From Acanthacorydalis orientalis (taxonomy: Eukaryota; Arthropoda; Insecta; Megaloptera; Corydalidae): a stretch of 64,000 nt of DNA. Positions 42,723 through 56,566 of this stretch are shown here, piece after piece. Position 1 is the stretch's first letter. Each line of letters starts with the position of its first letter. Position numbers and translations under genes: made by a program. Location of the stretch: positions 20,961,969 through 21,025,968 of the forward strand of contig CM068319.1 in the NCBI GenBank assembly GCA_034766995.1, in the 5' to 3' direction. Under the pieces are notes generated by a model. That model had not been told where the DNA came from. It did not search any database and saw only the letters and a list, made by a program, of their open reading frames with translations.

Positions 42723-42731
42723 TCAAGGTCA
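42723..42731 (+). promoter_or_regulatory. TCAAGGTCA nuclear-receptor half-site
   Basis: A perfect TCAAGGTCA (the FTZ-F1/ERR-type extended half-site) lies within CTAGGTCAAGGTCAAC, where a second partial AGGTCA overlaps it. It sits in a small patch of lower AT content within the inferred aquaporin intron 1. The motif is the only evidence. Confidence 0.2.
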
Positions 42732-43455
42732 ACTTTTAGGGTAGGTGAAAGTGATCAAAGTTTTGATCTCTATATTAAATACCATCTTATGAACAACTGT
42801 CTTCATTAATTTTGTCAATTTTTATCATTTATTATATTTATATTTATTACCATCCTGAAAATCATCACTTTTTAAAAATTCATTACTGAATAAAAACATA
42901 TTTTTTAAAATTATTTCAATTTAACTAGCCTAATATATATACATATAATATATATATAAAATCTTCAACCGATAAAAATTCTCTACTAAATTAATGAATT
43001 TAATATTTTCCTGCAATTGATGACCTAGAATGTGTTCTCGAAATTATATTTTCTAATAATATTTTTTATTCCTAATTTCAATTAATTATTCCACCTGTTC
43101 AGTGACTTCTTTATGAAACTTTCTGTATTTTTTCATTCGTAGTAAAATATTTAATATTTCTACTGTCGATCTATTGATTTTTTCTGCAAATATATCCTGC
43201 TCATTTTTATTTAGAAATCTTTTGTCTTAATATATTTACAGCTCCTCTTTTTTCGCATCGAGCCAAATAATTTTTATTTAATCTCGTTATTTCCAGCATG
43301 ATTTTAAGAATATTCTCTGTCTTATTTGAAATGACTGAGTTATTTTAGCACTCAGAATTGTTATTTAACTTCCAAAAATTAAGAAAGGTAAAATGTAAAA
43401 TACATTACAAAGTTCGATTTAAATATTAAAATGAGAATTATATCTATCTATCTAT

Positions 43456-43497
43456 GTATATATATATATACATATATAGATACATATATATATATAC

Positions 43498-43531
<34 letters not shown>

Positions 43532-43563
43532 ATGTACATATATAGATACATATATATATATAC

Positions 43564-43600
<37 letters not shown>
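43456..43600. repeat. Compound TA array with a 66-bp duplicated unit
   Basis: CATATATAGATACATATATA then TATATACAGATATATAT occurs twice, starting at 43471 and 43537, which shows a tandem duplication of a TA-rich block. Confidence 0.85.
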
Positions 43601-43604
<4 letters not shown>

Positions 43605-43777
43605 AATCCACAAAACAAAATCTTTATAGAATAATTTAAGTTATTACATGAAAATAAGTTTTCAAACAGATACACATCAAGTACAAATGTAGTATGGTAT
43701 GTTCAGTCATTTATTTTCATTAAATTACTTTTTAAGATTTTAGTAATTGATATTTGTAATATATAAGCTAGTAAAGT

Positions 43778-43818
<41 letters not shown>

Positions 43819-44171
43819 TTACAATTAATAAATTGTACATCATGTTTTCTGTTTCAATATATATATATATGTTAACTGCATAACGCATATTCTAAAAAAA
43901 AAAACAATAATTAATAAGAAGAAGCATTTAAAATATTCACCCGTAAATTCCGTACACATGAAGTAGTTTGCTTCGAAATTATCTTACTAAAACGGCATCA
44001 AATTATACACGTATGCTTGCATGACCAATACTCTATACATAATTATTATTCTTGACATTACAAACAAGATTTTTTATGTCATGTAAATATGCAGTAAACA
44101 AGAAGTAAATTGTCTTGTTATAATTTGATTGTTCTATCAAATATTATGTTTTTTTTTCTGATGCTCTTTTA

Positions 44172-44199
44172 AATGTCATTGGCTAGTACCATTGACATT
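44172..44199. repeat. Imperfect palindrome with paired TGTCA words
   Basis: AATGTCATTGG and CCATTGACATT (10 of 11 pairs) flank a 6-base loop. A further ATGTCA word lies at 44229-44234. Confidence 0.5.
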
Positions 44200-44559
44200 A
44201 ATTATGTCGAATAATATCCCATCAATGAAATGTCAAAATACTACATATTGAAATATTAAAAATAATTTTATATTATTAATTATTTTCTTTCATGTGTCTT
44301 TAGAATAAAAGAACATTTGAACTTTCGAAATTATTCTTCATTTAATATTCATTAGACATATTTTCTGTATTTCATAGATATCAAAGATATTTATTGATAA
44401 AAAATAATTTGATTAAATTAAATACAAACAAATATATTGAAATCAATTAACGAAAAATGATTCAATATTCCCTTTACATAGAATAATATTTACGGGGAGA
44501 ACCTTTGAAATAATAAATATATTTAATACAGGTTTATTACAAACATGTACATATATACT

Positions 44560-44590
<31 letters not shown>

Positions 44591-46073
44591 AATATATATT
44601 TGTATTTATGTACACAAATATGTACGTGTATGCATGTTCTAAACAATAGAAAATCATACCAATTATAGAGATAGAAAATAAAATTCTTAAAATGTAAAAA
44701 AAAATATTACGAAGAAGAATCGTTATTTACTGAGAATACATTTATATAAAAAATATTTCATATTTAGCATGTATGCAGAATACATAAAAAATAAATATTG
44801 AAAAAATAAAGTCAAATATTCTAAATTTTAAAATAAAATATTTATATTGCAAATACTTAAAAAATAACTTGAAAGAAAAATAACAGAAAAAATTAGGAAT
44901 TCAATATATTTTATTCATTTATATAATTACTTCACTAAAGATCTAAACATTATTTGTATGCAGCAAAATAATCTAATAATACTTTTCAAATCAATGATTT
45001 TCTAAAATATGCATGTGTGTACGTGTAGAAAAGTTTAATTATTTTCAAACAGAGTGTGAATATAATTATTAGTGTTCGAATCCGGCCTTCTAACTTAGGT
45101 CATCCTTCATTAACACTTTAAACCTTCCCATGTAAAAATACAAATAATTTAAAAATTCTATACAGTGTCTTGATTTATATTAACGAAACTAGCAAGAACA
45201 GGTAATACGAAAAACAAGACATGATTATCAAAATAATTTTTTAAATAAAAATGTAAAAAAGCCAAAATATATTACGAGACAGGTAACAATATCATTTTAT
45301 CCCTTAAATTATTTTAAAATAATTACTGAATTTCATTATAGAAAATATTACTTCACTTCTTTTAAAAAATTAATTATTCATATTTAAATTACCTGAAATT
45401 TAATAGTAGATTTAATATATGTCAAATATATTTCTTTATCTATAATGCATGAAAAAATTCAGGCACAAAAATAACAATACTTTTATCAATATCATGAAAA
45501 ACAGAATTCTTTAAATGTATTTTTAAAAAGTACAAAGTAAAAATATTTGATATTAGAAACAATTTAATTCTTACTATCCAAGGCTCGGATGGTGTTATTT
45601 CTTTTCACACAAAAAAACATTGTTTCAACACTAAACAAATCCTATATAGAAATATATATATATATATATATTAAAAGTGGGTTGTTTTTTATGAATTTTG
45701 AGTTTCAGTCTCTGATTAGTACATACAAGTCGTATTTTTAGTAATAACCTGATTATTATTAAAAAGGTGAAATGTGTAAATAAACTATTAAGATATATAT
45801 GTTTAAAAAAATATTGTTTTAATGTTTTACAGCAATTTTCAATCAGTTTTTATCAATCTCAACGGAATTTTGTAACAAGTATCAATAAATTGTTTTTTAT
45901 TTCATTTATTTTATATATAACTTGCAGAAGCGATTCAAATATAAGCGATTAGTTACACACTTGATTTTGTAAGTGCGCGTTGGAACGACCCATGTTAAAA
46001 CTCTTTCGAAAAACTTGAAAAGCCAAAGAACGCGTATAAAATTGCATATGGAATCTACCTGAAAAACAGTCAC

Positions 46074-46330
46074 CTGCCGACGTCTATTTTGTAATAGCGT
46101 AGGTGTCACGAACTTGACTTCTATATGTCTATATTACTTGGTTACACATGAGAGCACACAGGGCCTTGCGCAAAGCGACGCGTGCGTGTAGGTTAGGGTC
46201 AATCGGTTCTTGGTGTTCTTGAATAATGTACAATGTCTCCGTGCGGTCAAAGAAGCACTAAGCGTCCCCGTTCGTTCTTAACGCGAACATTTTGCAAAAC
46301 AGATTATATGACAACATCCTTTCTTTGTGT
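46074..46330 (-). promoter_or_regulatory. CpG-rich promoter-like patch with splice-donor-like end
   Basis: This 250-base patch is rich in CpG (CAAAGCGACGCGTGCGTG, TAACGCGAACATT) inside otherwise AT-rich sequence. On the minus strand it leads into CGTCGGCAG/GTGACTG at 46074, a good donor, and then a second candidate, TTTTTCAG/GTAGATT, at 46059. An open minus-strand frame (45906-46109) crosses both donors but begins at GTG, and I recognise nothing in it. No ATG frame through the patch reaches the donor in phase 1, so it is unlikely to be an alternative coding first exon for the aquaporin. It may be a non-coding first exon or an intronic enhancer or promoter. Confidence 0.35.
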
Positions 46331-46574
46331 ACATACGCTGCACAAAAAAATTCACAATTCGTTCCGCATTGGAAACTGAACTAGCGTTACGATTTTTTTT
46401 AATATTTATAATTGAGTGTTGCGGTCACTTCAATCTATTTCTTGGATAAATTGATTTTGTTTCTTTTCGCGATTATATACAATTTCATGGAGTTGCTTGT
46501 TTATGGATTATTTTTCAGTTCTTTGTGATGGAAATCAATCATTTTATATTATCAACTAATAGACTTTAACTAAA

Positions 46575-46653
<79 letters not shown>
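46575..46653. repeat. Compound (CT)n(TA)n(TG)n(TA)n microsatellite
   Basis: About 30 bases of CT are followed by TA, TG and TA runs. It lies 250 bases from the CpG-rich patch at 46.1 kb. Confidence 0.9.
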
Positions 46654-47241
46654 GTACATACTTATTTTATTAAACAATATTGTAAAATGTTAAATATTTA
46701 ATTTGAACAATTTCATTTTCCTAGAATATTATCAAAATCAAAGATAATTAAGAGCTTCAAACAACTTTCTTCTTAATAAAAGTTACCTATATCTTACAAA
46801 TAATTCGAACTTATGATGATCAATAGCCGTATCTCCAACTCCAACTGAAATACTCTGTGCTATACTAGAGGATATCAACATTAATTCTATGATACAAAAT
46901 CGTGATAATTGGAAACTCAATATTACAATAATAAATTTTAACAAAATTTAATCAAAATTATTAATTAATAATTGTGTGCTAATTGAAATACAATTATCAA
47001 AATATCTTTACCCAGCTCAGTGTTCAGAGTTACTTTAATGCATTTAAACGTATGTGCCCGAGTTTATAAATTAACATTTGAAAAATAAAATATAGTTTCC
47101 AATATAGTTTTCGAATCTGTGACAAGTTCACTTTGGCAAATGAATTTTGGTCTCACTCTATAAACCAAAAAAATATTTTTCTGGTGAAAAATTTCAAAAA
47201 TTGATTTGTAAATTAGAAAATCAGCTTTTTCACTACTTTAA

Positions 47242-47332
47242 CACTTTGACGATAATAGCATTGCTACTGAAATACACATAAGTAACAATCGAAAATGATC
47301 AATAATCAATTATTGAACATTTTAGATCAATA
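47242..47332. mobile_element. Inverted-repeat element fragment, family B, copy 3
   Basis: ACTTTGACGATAATAGCATT, ACACATAAGTAACAATC and ATCAATAATCAATTATTGAA match the right half of copy 1 over about 85 bases, with a roughly 10-base insertion. A TA array follows immediately. Confidence 0.45.
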
Positions 47333-48363
47333 TATATATATATATATATAACAAATTTTAAAGTAAATTTGTGTTTAGAATTTTTCATTGACTTTATTAA
47401 TTAAAATAACTTTATTACACAATTATTAAACTGATCACAGTTTTGTATTCTTTATATCTTTCATGCCATAAACATTCGAGTAAAGTTAAATTTTCAAAAT
47501 TCGATACTTTTCTCTTATTCAGGTGTACGTTCGTCACAATTACCATAAATTGAATTATAATTAATATGGAATGCAAATAACCAACCGAACATATACACTT
47601 GTAACGTCAGTTATAAGATAATAAATTTATAAAAAATAACATTACAACTGCTTATTCTTTTAAATTAATATTTTGTATTTTATAATTATATATCCTACAT
47701 GCTTATAAGTCTCAGAAGAATAACAGTTTTTAATTATATTACTGCACAAAGTATTTATTGATGTTTTATGTAAATTTTAATTTCGAATTACATTTTCCCG
47801 CATACGTTTCGTTTTATGATATCCAATTACAACAAAATATAATTATTATAAATCATATTAAATTAAAAAATTAACAAGCCATAAAAGAAATTGTTATAAT
47901 CTTAATTATAGAGAAATATGGAATATATCATATATTTTTATTGCACTGTAATAAAATATATACTTTGATAGATACAATAAGAAAAAATTACATCAGAGAA
48001 CATATATTATTTCGTGTTAATTTATTAGTTAAAACCGTTAACTGTTTACTTTTCTATTAACTTGCATTTCTGTGTATAATAATAATTATAAGAATTTTAT
48101 GAATTATTTAACCTATTAACCTATGAATTGTACACATTATTCAAGCTATTGTAATTGATAAAACATTAACTCCCAGCTCACGAGAACATAATGAAATAGA
48201 TGAGCCGTTTAATGTCAGACATACCTATTACACAAAATGTCAAATCCATACAATTACTAATGACTGAATTAATAGCTCTCATCATTATACGTGATTTAAT
48301 TATTTTTTTTTATTATATATATAAATTATACTTCTGTATGTTACTATCATTCACATATATACA

Positions 48364-48365
<2 letters not shown>

Positions 48366-48423
<58 letters not shown>
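48366..48423. repeat. (TA)n array
   Basis: About 57 bases of pure TA. It creates the isoleucine-tyrosine run of the open frame at 48200-48493, which is not a gene. Confidence 0.9.
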
Positions 48424-48426
<3 letters not shown>

Positions 48427-48499
48427 TTCAGTGCTTTTAAAAGGAATCAATCATAACTCTGCTTCAAATTATAGTATGTTCTTGTCGTTTTAAAATTTT

Positions 48500-48920
48500 G
48501 AAGTCCCAATTTTAAAATTTAAAACACTATACGTCTTGGATAATCAGGTGGCACACCCTCACAAAACAGTAGTGAACACGATGGCATCCGAAAAGTAGCA
48601 TATGAAGCATTGAATTTTTTTACCGCATTCCAGCTGAATAAAGTGCTGGAGAAACTGCGTGAATGATTTGTTCAGCTTCAGAGGAAGGTGCCGATATGTA
48701 CAAAACATGAAAATACGATAAAACAGTAAAAGAGATACAAAAATGCATTACGATTTCATCGACTCAACCGCCACTTTTTCAAATAAAGAATTTGTCAGTC
48801 ACCTGGCAAATGGACCAAAGTCATATAAAATAATCAGGGATATTTTATGGATTGAAATGTATTCCATTTTTCCATAAACATTCATTGTCTATAAAAAGGC
48901 ACCGAATTCATTTGTACTCC
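48500..48920 (+). other. Less AT-rich patch, possible decayed transposase
   Basis: The plus strand translates, with stops and shifts, to DNQVAHPHKTVVNTMASEK and then FLPHSS. This loosely recalls the D-N-A-x-x-H...L-P-H-P-x-Y-S-P-D region of mariner-type transposases. No ends were found and the resemblance is weak. Confidence 0.2.
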
Positions 48921-49420
48921 TGATATATATATATATATATATATATATTTGTATATATATACAATTATTTTTTTCTCAAAATCGATTAAAAATATTAATA
49001 TGGCATTATTTAATATTCTGTTTCCAACGTACGAGTTTTTCAACTATTTATATATGAACATATGCACATATATACATGCAAAATTTTAATAAAATTTTCT
49101 CATTCATTAACGAAAACAATTTGAAATTATAAATATGCAAATAAAAACATAAACAGAAAAAAGCACGAAAATATAAATTACTTCTCATGGGATAAAAATT
49201 AAAATGGAGTATTAATTAAGGAAATAGTACTGCTTTACACAACGGACTCTATCAATATATATATATATATATATATATATTATGGTACTAAACTAAAATT
49301 ACATTTATATTCAATTAAAATATAATGCGTGGAACAATATAACCACATCATACAAAAAATAGGACAAACATTAGAATTATTTATCATAATTTACACAGTA
49401 TATTCATATATAAATATATG

Positions 49421-49426
<6 letters not shown>

Positions 49427-49485
<59 letters not shown>
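49427..49485. repeat. (TA)n array
   Basis: About 58 bases of pure TA. Confidence 0.9.
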
Positions 49486-49489
<4 letters not shown>

Positions 49490-49758
49490 ATTAAATTTTC
49501 GTATAATATGACAAGTGATAATTTACTGACTATCAATTTACATGATTAAACGTGATAATTGTATAAACACGGTGATGAAATATTAACATATCAATATATT
49601 CATTAACAGTTCATCAAACTTTAAATGATAAGATATTCTGTATAAATTTGTTAAATAATCATGTATACTAATTTATTATATCTATCATCATTGCCTTTCA
49701 GCTGATGCCGCAAAACAGATAAATAATTATGTTATAGACTGAAAAGGGTGCGTTTTTT

Positions 49759-49839
49759 TTATAAACGATAAATGTGCAAAGCTAGACAGCAAACGAGCAG
49801 CCCTACCCTTCAGGTGTGGCAGAAAGCTCTCGTTTATAA
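49759..49839. other. 81-base inverted-repeat segment with GC-richer loop
   Basis: TTATAAACGA and TCGTTTATAA flank 61 bases that are clearly richer in G+C (AGCAGCCCTACCCTTCAGGT). The size suits a microRNA precursor, but the inner pairing is poor and no known microRNA was recognised. Confidence 0.2.
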
Positions 49840-51147
49840 TACCTTCTATGAACAAGTCTAAGTATGTACAGAAATACAATTTGTTTTATTCAATTTTCGA
49901 TGTCAGTTTAAAATGTCAAGAAAGTAAGGAAAACTATCAATTTATCTGGAAATAAATTTTATTGATGTACGAACATGTATAATAGATTATTAATTTTATA
50001 GTCATTTCGATAGATATCCCTTAATTGAATTAGAAATACGTGTTATTACTTAATGGAATTGCATTTCTCTTTAAATTTGTACACGAAGATTCTAAAAGAA
50101 ATAATAAACATTAATATAGCTTACTACCTTCAAATACAAAAATCTACAATTTAAAAATAATTATATAAAAAACAATATAAAGAATGAAATTGTTTTTTGA
50201 ATAAATTTCAATATTTAATTTTTATGTCTTACATAAATAATTTGTAAAAATAAAACAAACTTGTAAATGAGTGTATTTCAATAAACTCTTAGTTGAAAAT
50301 CGGTTCTGCTTGAAAAAAAATACTTAACGAATTAGCTTCTCAAATAACTTTCAATTTAGTTTCCAACCAAAAAATATATTAATGATAGTCATTGATACTC
50401 GTTATGAACAGATTCAATTAAATAATGACTCCGAAATAAATGTTTCCTGATTAATTTAATATGATTTTTTATATATTTTCCATAACTGCATCAAAATTAT
50501 TTAAATTAAATTTGATTAAAAGGAATCTTTTGTCAATATTTTTAATAATTATAATATACAATAAAACTTAAAAATATGTCTTAAGAATTCTTTAAATACG
50601 TTTCTATTTTTGGATTCGATTTTTAATTAAATTAGATAGATTAAATTTATTAGAATTATATTAATAGATACAATATAATCCTTTAAATTATCGTGTCTAT
50701 TCAAATAGGCAAGTATTTTTATTACCATCCGAGTACTATTTTGGTAAGTTCAAAACAGCTTTAAACTATTATGGTTATAGATATGGATACAATATATAAT
50801 CTCCTTATCAAACATTTTATTCTAGTTTTCAAAAAACTGTATATACTGTTGGGTTCAAAATCATTAAAATGAAATAAAATTTGACTCGAGTAAATAAATT
50901 GAGCATCAATTTGAGTATATATAGAAATGCAGAAGTTGATAAAAATTTAAATAAATTGACTACATAAAGTGCTAAACACTATTTATTTAAGACTAAATAA
51001 TGAACAAAATTTATTAAAAAGTGATAGAATAAATGACATTGTTTTTGAATTCATAATTAAGTCTTAAACATTAATTCTATATAATGAGAAAATTAAATAT
51101 TTAATTAATATAACAATTAATTACTTAAAATTTCCAAATCCCAAGGC

Positions 51148-51268
51148 GACCCATTAGTAGATCTCATTAAACAAATTAAACAAAAATGTGTGACCCATTA
51201 ATTTATGGTACATTAAATACAAACTTCTAAATAAAATAATATTTATAAGTTAATATAAGACCCATTAG
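51148..51268. repeat. Three spaced copies of GACCCATTA
   Basis: GACCCATTA occurs at 51148, 51192 and 51259. The second and third are followed by closely similar AATTTATGGTA and GTAATTTATGATA, suggesting an old duplication of a block of roughly 45-65 bases. Confidence 0.45.
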
Positions 51269-51573
51269 TAATTTATGATAATAGCTGTAAACATTGTTTG
51301 TTACACATTTTTAAACACATTTTATTTTTTTCAGCATTCAAAACTATTAAAACAAATTACTTTGCAAATTATTAATATATTTTCTAATTATTTTTTAAAA
51401 TGATCCTGATAAATTATAATTAATATATTATTAGTACACATTTGTTCTCTTATACACAAATAATGCTACATGAATTAAATAGCATATAATATATCATATA
51501 CCAACTATATTGCAAATTATCATTTTTTATATAAATATTGGATATATAAAAAAAATTAACGTGTGTGTTTGGA

Positions 51574-51610
<37 letters not shown>

Positions 51611-51611
<1 letters not shown>

Positions 51612-51765
51612 CCTAATTCAACTTAGACTTCCACTCGAAAATATTAAAAAAATACGAAAAAATAAAAAAAACCTATTATCCTCCATTTAGTATTCTAGTT
51701 TAATTGTATTTTAATATTGAATTGAAATAAAATACTAAATAAAAAATAACATGACTTTTATTAAC
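51611..51765. mobile_element. Small TIR element, family A, copy 2 (right end lost)
   Basis: The left end, CCTAATTCAACTTAGACTTC then ATATTAAAA, directly abuts a TA array and matches the family A terminus. The centre (51686-51739) matches the 54-bp palindromic core of copy 1 at 1412-1465 with the same length and a few changes, and is followed by the same AAATAAAAAATAAC. A right terminus could not be found. Confidence 0.5.
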
Positions 51766-54096
51766 ATAAATATATATTATAAATATATACGAGTATTACT
51801 ATATTTAGCTCTCTTGTATTTATATAATTATATAATTTTTAAATAAAAATAGAATAAGGCTCTTTGTATATAATTTCCTTTTACTATTTTTGAATTAAAA
51901 ATGCGTCTGAATTCAAATAAATGGCAATATAGACTAAGGTTAACAAATCTAAAAATCGTATAATATTTACTAAAATGATATTGCACTATTAATTTAAACA
52001 TATGTTTAATATATATTTATACACGTGTGTGTGTATGAAAAAGTATTTAATAAACTGAAAATTTTCTTAAGTGTACAGTTTTATAAGAAAATGACAATAT
52101 TTTTATTGTATATAATAGAATTTATCTCAACTACATGAAAAAAGGATAAGATGCTTTCATTGAATCATAAACTTCAAAGAAAATTACTGAACATTTCATT
52201 TCTATTATTTTCTAAACGTTGATATTTTTCTTTAAAAAAATACGATTGTTTTATTTCAATAAATATATTAATTAAATGTTTATAATACTTTCTTAGCTAT
52301 ATGATATGAGTGACATATTAAAAGACACTTTTTAAATTATCTAAGCTTATCTTGAAAGAGCATTTGAACAGTAGTTACTATGAACTTGTAAAAAGAAATA
52401 AATTATCTCATATCTAATTATTTGTAGAAATTTTATTTTAGTTTTTATATGTTATAATATCTCTGTCTTAAAAATATTTTAAACATATTTCATAATCTCT
52501 ATTATAAAATTACCACTATGAATTTTTATTTGATCGACTTATATAGTTTTAATATTTTATTGATGAAAAAATATAATTTGAAAATAATACAAGCACACAC
52601 ATCTATAAAAATTAACAGTACGAATTCAAATTAATGTTACTGACGAGTAATTAACTTACAAAAGCGATTAGTAGTATAAAGCACGTTTAAAAATGCCTTT
52701 TGTTTTTTATCTGTCTAACCTTATAAAAAAATTAAATTAACATTAGTATATACAATTATACACAAAAGCATGTTTTCATATATCTATGAATATGTAAAAA
52801 ACAGTAATAATTAACAATGTGTTAAGTTTTGCTCAGAACACGTAATATTTATATAAAGATATCATTATAACAATAAAAAAATTAATGAATGGACAAATAG
52901 CACGAAAACTCCTTGTATGAGTGATGAACAAACATGTAGTAATTACACGTCCATTAACTAATTAAAATAGGGTACTAAAATATCTTTGTTATATAATTTA
53001 TATACAAGTTTATAGTCCAGGAAATTGAATACACTCTCGAAAAAAATGAAATTACAATACACGAATAGAGGATATAGAAACAACAAATGATTAAAGAAAT
53101 TAAAAAAAATGTAAAACCTAATCCTAATATGCATATATTAATTGTGGACATTCATTATAACGAATGATATTTATCAGAAATGCTGATTTATTTAACATTC
53201 GAATCTCATAAGAACAAACGTAAATAGTTTGTTTGGAATTTGTATCTTTAAAGAAAAACAACAATCAATAATGCATTACACGATTTCGAAAACTCATAGC
53301 AAAAATTGAGATGAACCGTTCAATTATGCTGATATTTTTTAGTGAGTCATGTGTTCTTAGAATGAAACTTTTTGTGAATATTAACAACGTACATATATTT
53401 CATATATAATTATATTTACTGTTTTGAGAATTTCTTTTATTATTCAGTTTTACAGATGACACTATTAGTTTAGAATTCAACTACGAATATCTTCGGTAAG
53501 GTGACTTTTGAAATGTAAATAAAGTAATCGTTTATTCAGTTTTCAATGGAACGATTCACTTAACATAATTTCGTATACTGCACCTATATTTTTAGATAAA
53601 TTAAATTCTGCCACAGAGTCTACCACGATTTTTTCTAAAATAAAAACTGAACGAAAATTTAAATTATATGACTGCATTAATATATAGATACTATTAATAA
53701 AAAATCTAGAAAATAATTTATTAATACAAATACTATCACAAAAAAATCAGATTTATTATTATTAATTCACTAACGGTTTCCATTAAACATAAAATCCGTT
53801 GAAAACTAAAAGAAAATAATGACGATTGTACTTATAGCTATTGCAAGATTGAAATAAGGTTTGAAAGAATTTTTTAACATGCAATAATTTTGAAAATAGT
53901 AATAAAATGAATCTTTATTTATTTATGAATTTCATATAAAATTTTTACTTTGAAATATTTATATTTCATTAAAACTACTACAATTATTTGATGCTTAACT
54001 AATTTTTTGTTCATAATATTAATATCTAAATTATTACAAAATTTTAGTTGAGATAATAACTCTATATTTTCTTCACAAATAATTGTTTACTTCCTA

Positions 54097-54360
54097 CAAA
54101 TCACCCAAGTTTTTTTCTAATCAAAATGTTTAATAATTGATTATTATATAATCATATTTTGATAGCAATATCATCATCTATAGAACACTAAGAATTATCT
54201 ATAAACACAAAAAATAAAAAAGCACTGATATACGACTTTTTTGTGCTTCAATGCTTTGAAGGTAATAGCATCGCCATTTAAATAAGCATAAGTAATGATC
54301 AATAATTAATTATTGAACATTCTGAACAAAAAAAGAACATTTGTCTTCTGAGGGAAGTGG
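54097..54360. mobile_element. Inverted-repeat element, family B, copy 1
   Basis: The left part contains AATGTTTAATAATTGATTAT, and the right part contains its near-inverse AATAATTAATTATTGAACAT. The right part continues outward from GGTAATAGCATCGCCATTTA, which is shared with copy 3 at 47.2 kb. The left part shares CTACAAATCACCCAAGTTTT-like sequence with copy 2 at 59.5 kb. I read it as a miniature element with about 60-base imperfect inverted ends. No frame is present. Confidence 0.4.
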
Positions 54361-55284
54361 AAACTCATTCGTAAGCGTGAACTAAACCAGAATAATAAAA
54401 ACTATAATTTCTTTCAATAAATTAACCAGTTTTTATATTTTTATCCAAAAAAAAAACAAATAACTTTCAAAACGTTTCCTTCAAAAGTAAATAATTAATA
54501 AACTGAGCACCAAATTAAAAAAGAATGTATTCTTTTATACTTGTCTTTCTAAAACACGGCTAAAACACAAAAAACTGTAAATTTCTCTAAAATATAATTC
54601 TATAATTATAGACAATGATCTTAATTTCCATGAAAATAAAATATGATAGATTAGAAGAAATACTATAAACATTTTTAAAATTAAATGCATATTATTGCTT
54701 TGAAATATTTGCAATATTTTATATGACTTTAATAATACTAAATTTTTAAACTCGGCCAGAAGTAGATATATCATAAAGTATACGATTATACTTTTGACAT
54801 AAATCGATTAAAATCTCCTTAACTAATTGAATTCAATGACAATTTTAAAATTATCTGAGCTTATCTCAAAGAGCATTTAAGCAGTAGCTATTATTATGAT
54901 AAATTTATGTCATAAATGCGATGAAATAATTATCCGTTACTTGTTGATTAATTCATTTTAATAGCAATAAATTATAACTATATCAGAATGTTAAACAACT
55001 AAGTGATGTATATATATATACATATTTGATACAAATATGTTAATTATCAATAAAATTGAAAATTATTTTATATTCTAAATTATAACATATTAATATATCA
55101 TAATTATTAATCTCATTCAATTACGATATTTTAATACTCACATTTGAAAATAGTAAAAGTTTACTATTATTACGTAAATTTATTTATTTAAAATATGAAA
55201 TAATTTTTGAAAAGTATAAGCTTTACAGAACACAAAATATTTCATCAAGATATAGAAAATTTACCTAAATTTAAGTAGATAACC

Positions 55285-55328
<44 letters not shown>

Positions 55329-56098
55329 GCAAAATTTAAAAACAAAAAATAAAGATTCTTTTAACCAAATGTCGAATAAAAATTTGAGTTTGAGAATGTG
55401 TCCAAGAATTTATTATTTTATATTATGTTATTCTCATTGAAATTTTAATAGTAATATCATTATTTTCAAAATACAGAAACTCTTTCAAATTTTATTATTT
55501 TCTAATCTATCATTCAAATATACAAAAATCAATTACTGAATATTTATATAGAAGAATATTTTATTATTTAAAGCATTTGATTTATTAAAACATCAAAGTA
55601 ATGCTGTAGAATATATGAATTAAAATATAAATTTGTTATTTCCATCTTATGAATCATCACATTCATACTCGAATCACAACAAATAAACATATAATTGAAA
55701 TTTATTCCAAAAAAGTCAATGATGAATTTCAAACATTATTTTCAGAAATACAATCACTGAATATGCGTATGGAAAAATGGATTGGAATATAAATATGTTG
55801 TAGATAATTATAATTTTATTTGTATTACAATACGTAAATTTTTTATCGTTCAACATGAGAGTAAATTTATTTAACGTTTATTTATCTACCAGTAAACAAT
55901 ACATTTTCAAGAATCTCTTTAGTTTATAAAAGAGATTAAAGGATTTAGCGCCGAATTACTAGAGATTTGTTTATAGAGATAATACTGTGTAATGAGATAA
56001 CAATACATTATTTTAACATATTGACACAATTGTATTCGTAAGCTTATGTACAATCATCTAGATAAGAACGCATTCATCTATATATATATATATATATG

Positions 56099-56151
<53 letters not shown>

Positions 56152-56504
56152 AATAGACCTATAATTGTGTATAAATATAAAAATTATAATCGCAAAATAA
56201 TTGCTATTTTTGATTTTTTGTATTAACAAATACAACATTTCGTTTTATATAATACATAGAATTATTTGTTTTTAGTTCATTTCTATTTTAACCTGTCACA
56301 TCTTAAGATACATGTGTACATTTTTAAATCATCTATATAATTTTATGAAAATTATATGCTTGCTGTATAACATACATATGTTTTATAAGATATATTTTAA
56401 ACTACATGTGAATGATTATCGTGTCTGAACTGGTATATTTTTTATAAAATAAAAATAAACATGTTATAAATAAATATAAATCCGTTATATGTCCGGTAAA
56501 TACC

Positions 56505-56565
<61 letters not shown>

Positions 56566-56566
<1 letters not shown>

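Noticed and set aside
43448..43888. Long open frames made of repeated isoleucine-tyrosine
   Set aside because: They translate (TA)n arrays, which lack stops in two frames on each strand. The same applies to frames at 6935-7141, 15773-15955, 18954-19175, 44443-44646, 48200-48493, 56442-56663 and 60485-60691.
45061..45090. GTGTTCGAATCCGGC as the T-arm of a tRNA gene
   Set aside because: No D-arm or pairing acceptor stem is found at the right distance upstream.
48540..48920. Firm call of a mariner catalytic-domain relic
   Set aside because: The match to D-N-A-x-x-H and L-P-H is partial, has stops, and no element ends are visible, so it is kept only as a low-confidence note.
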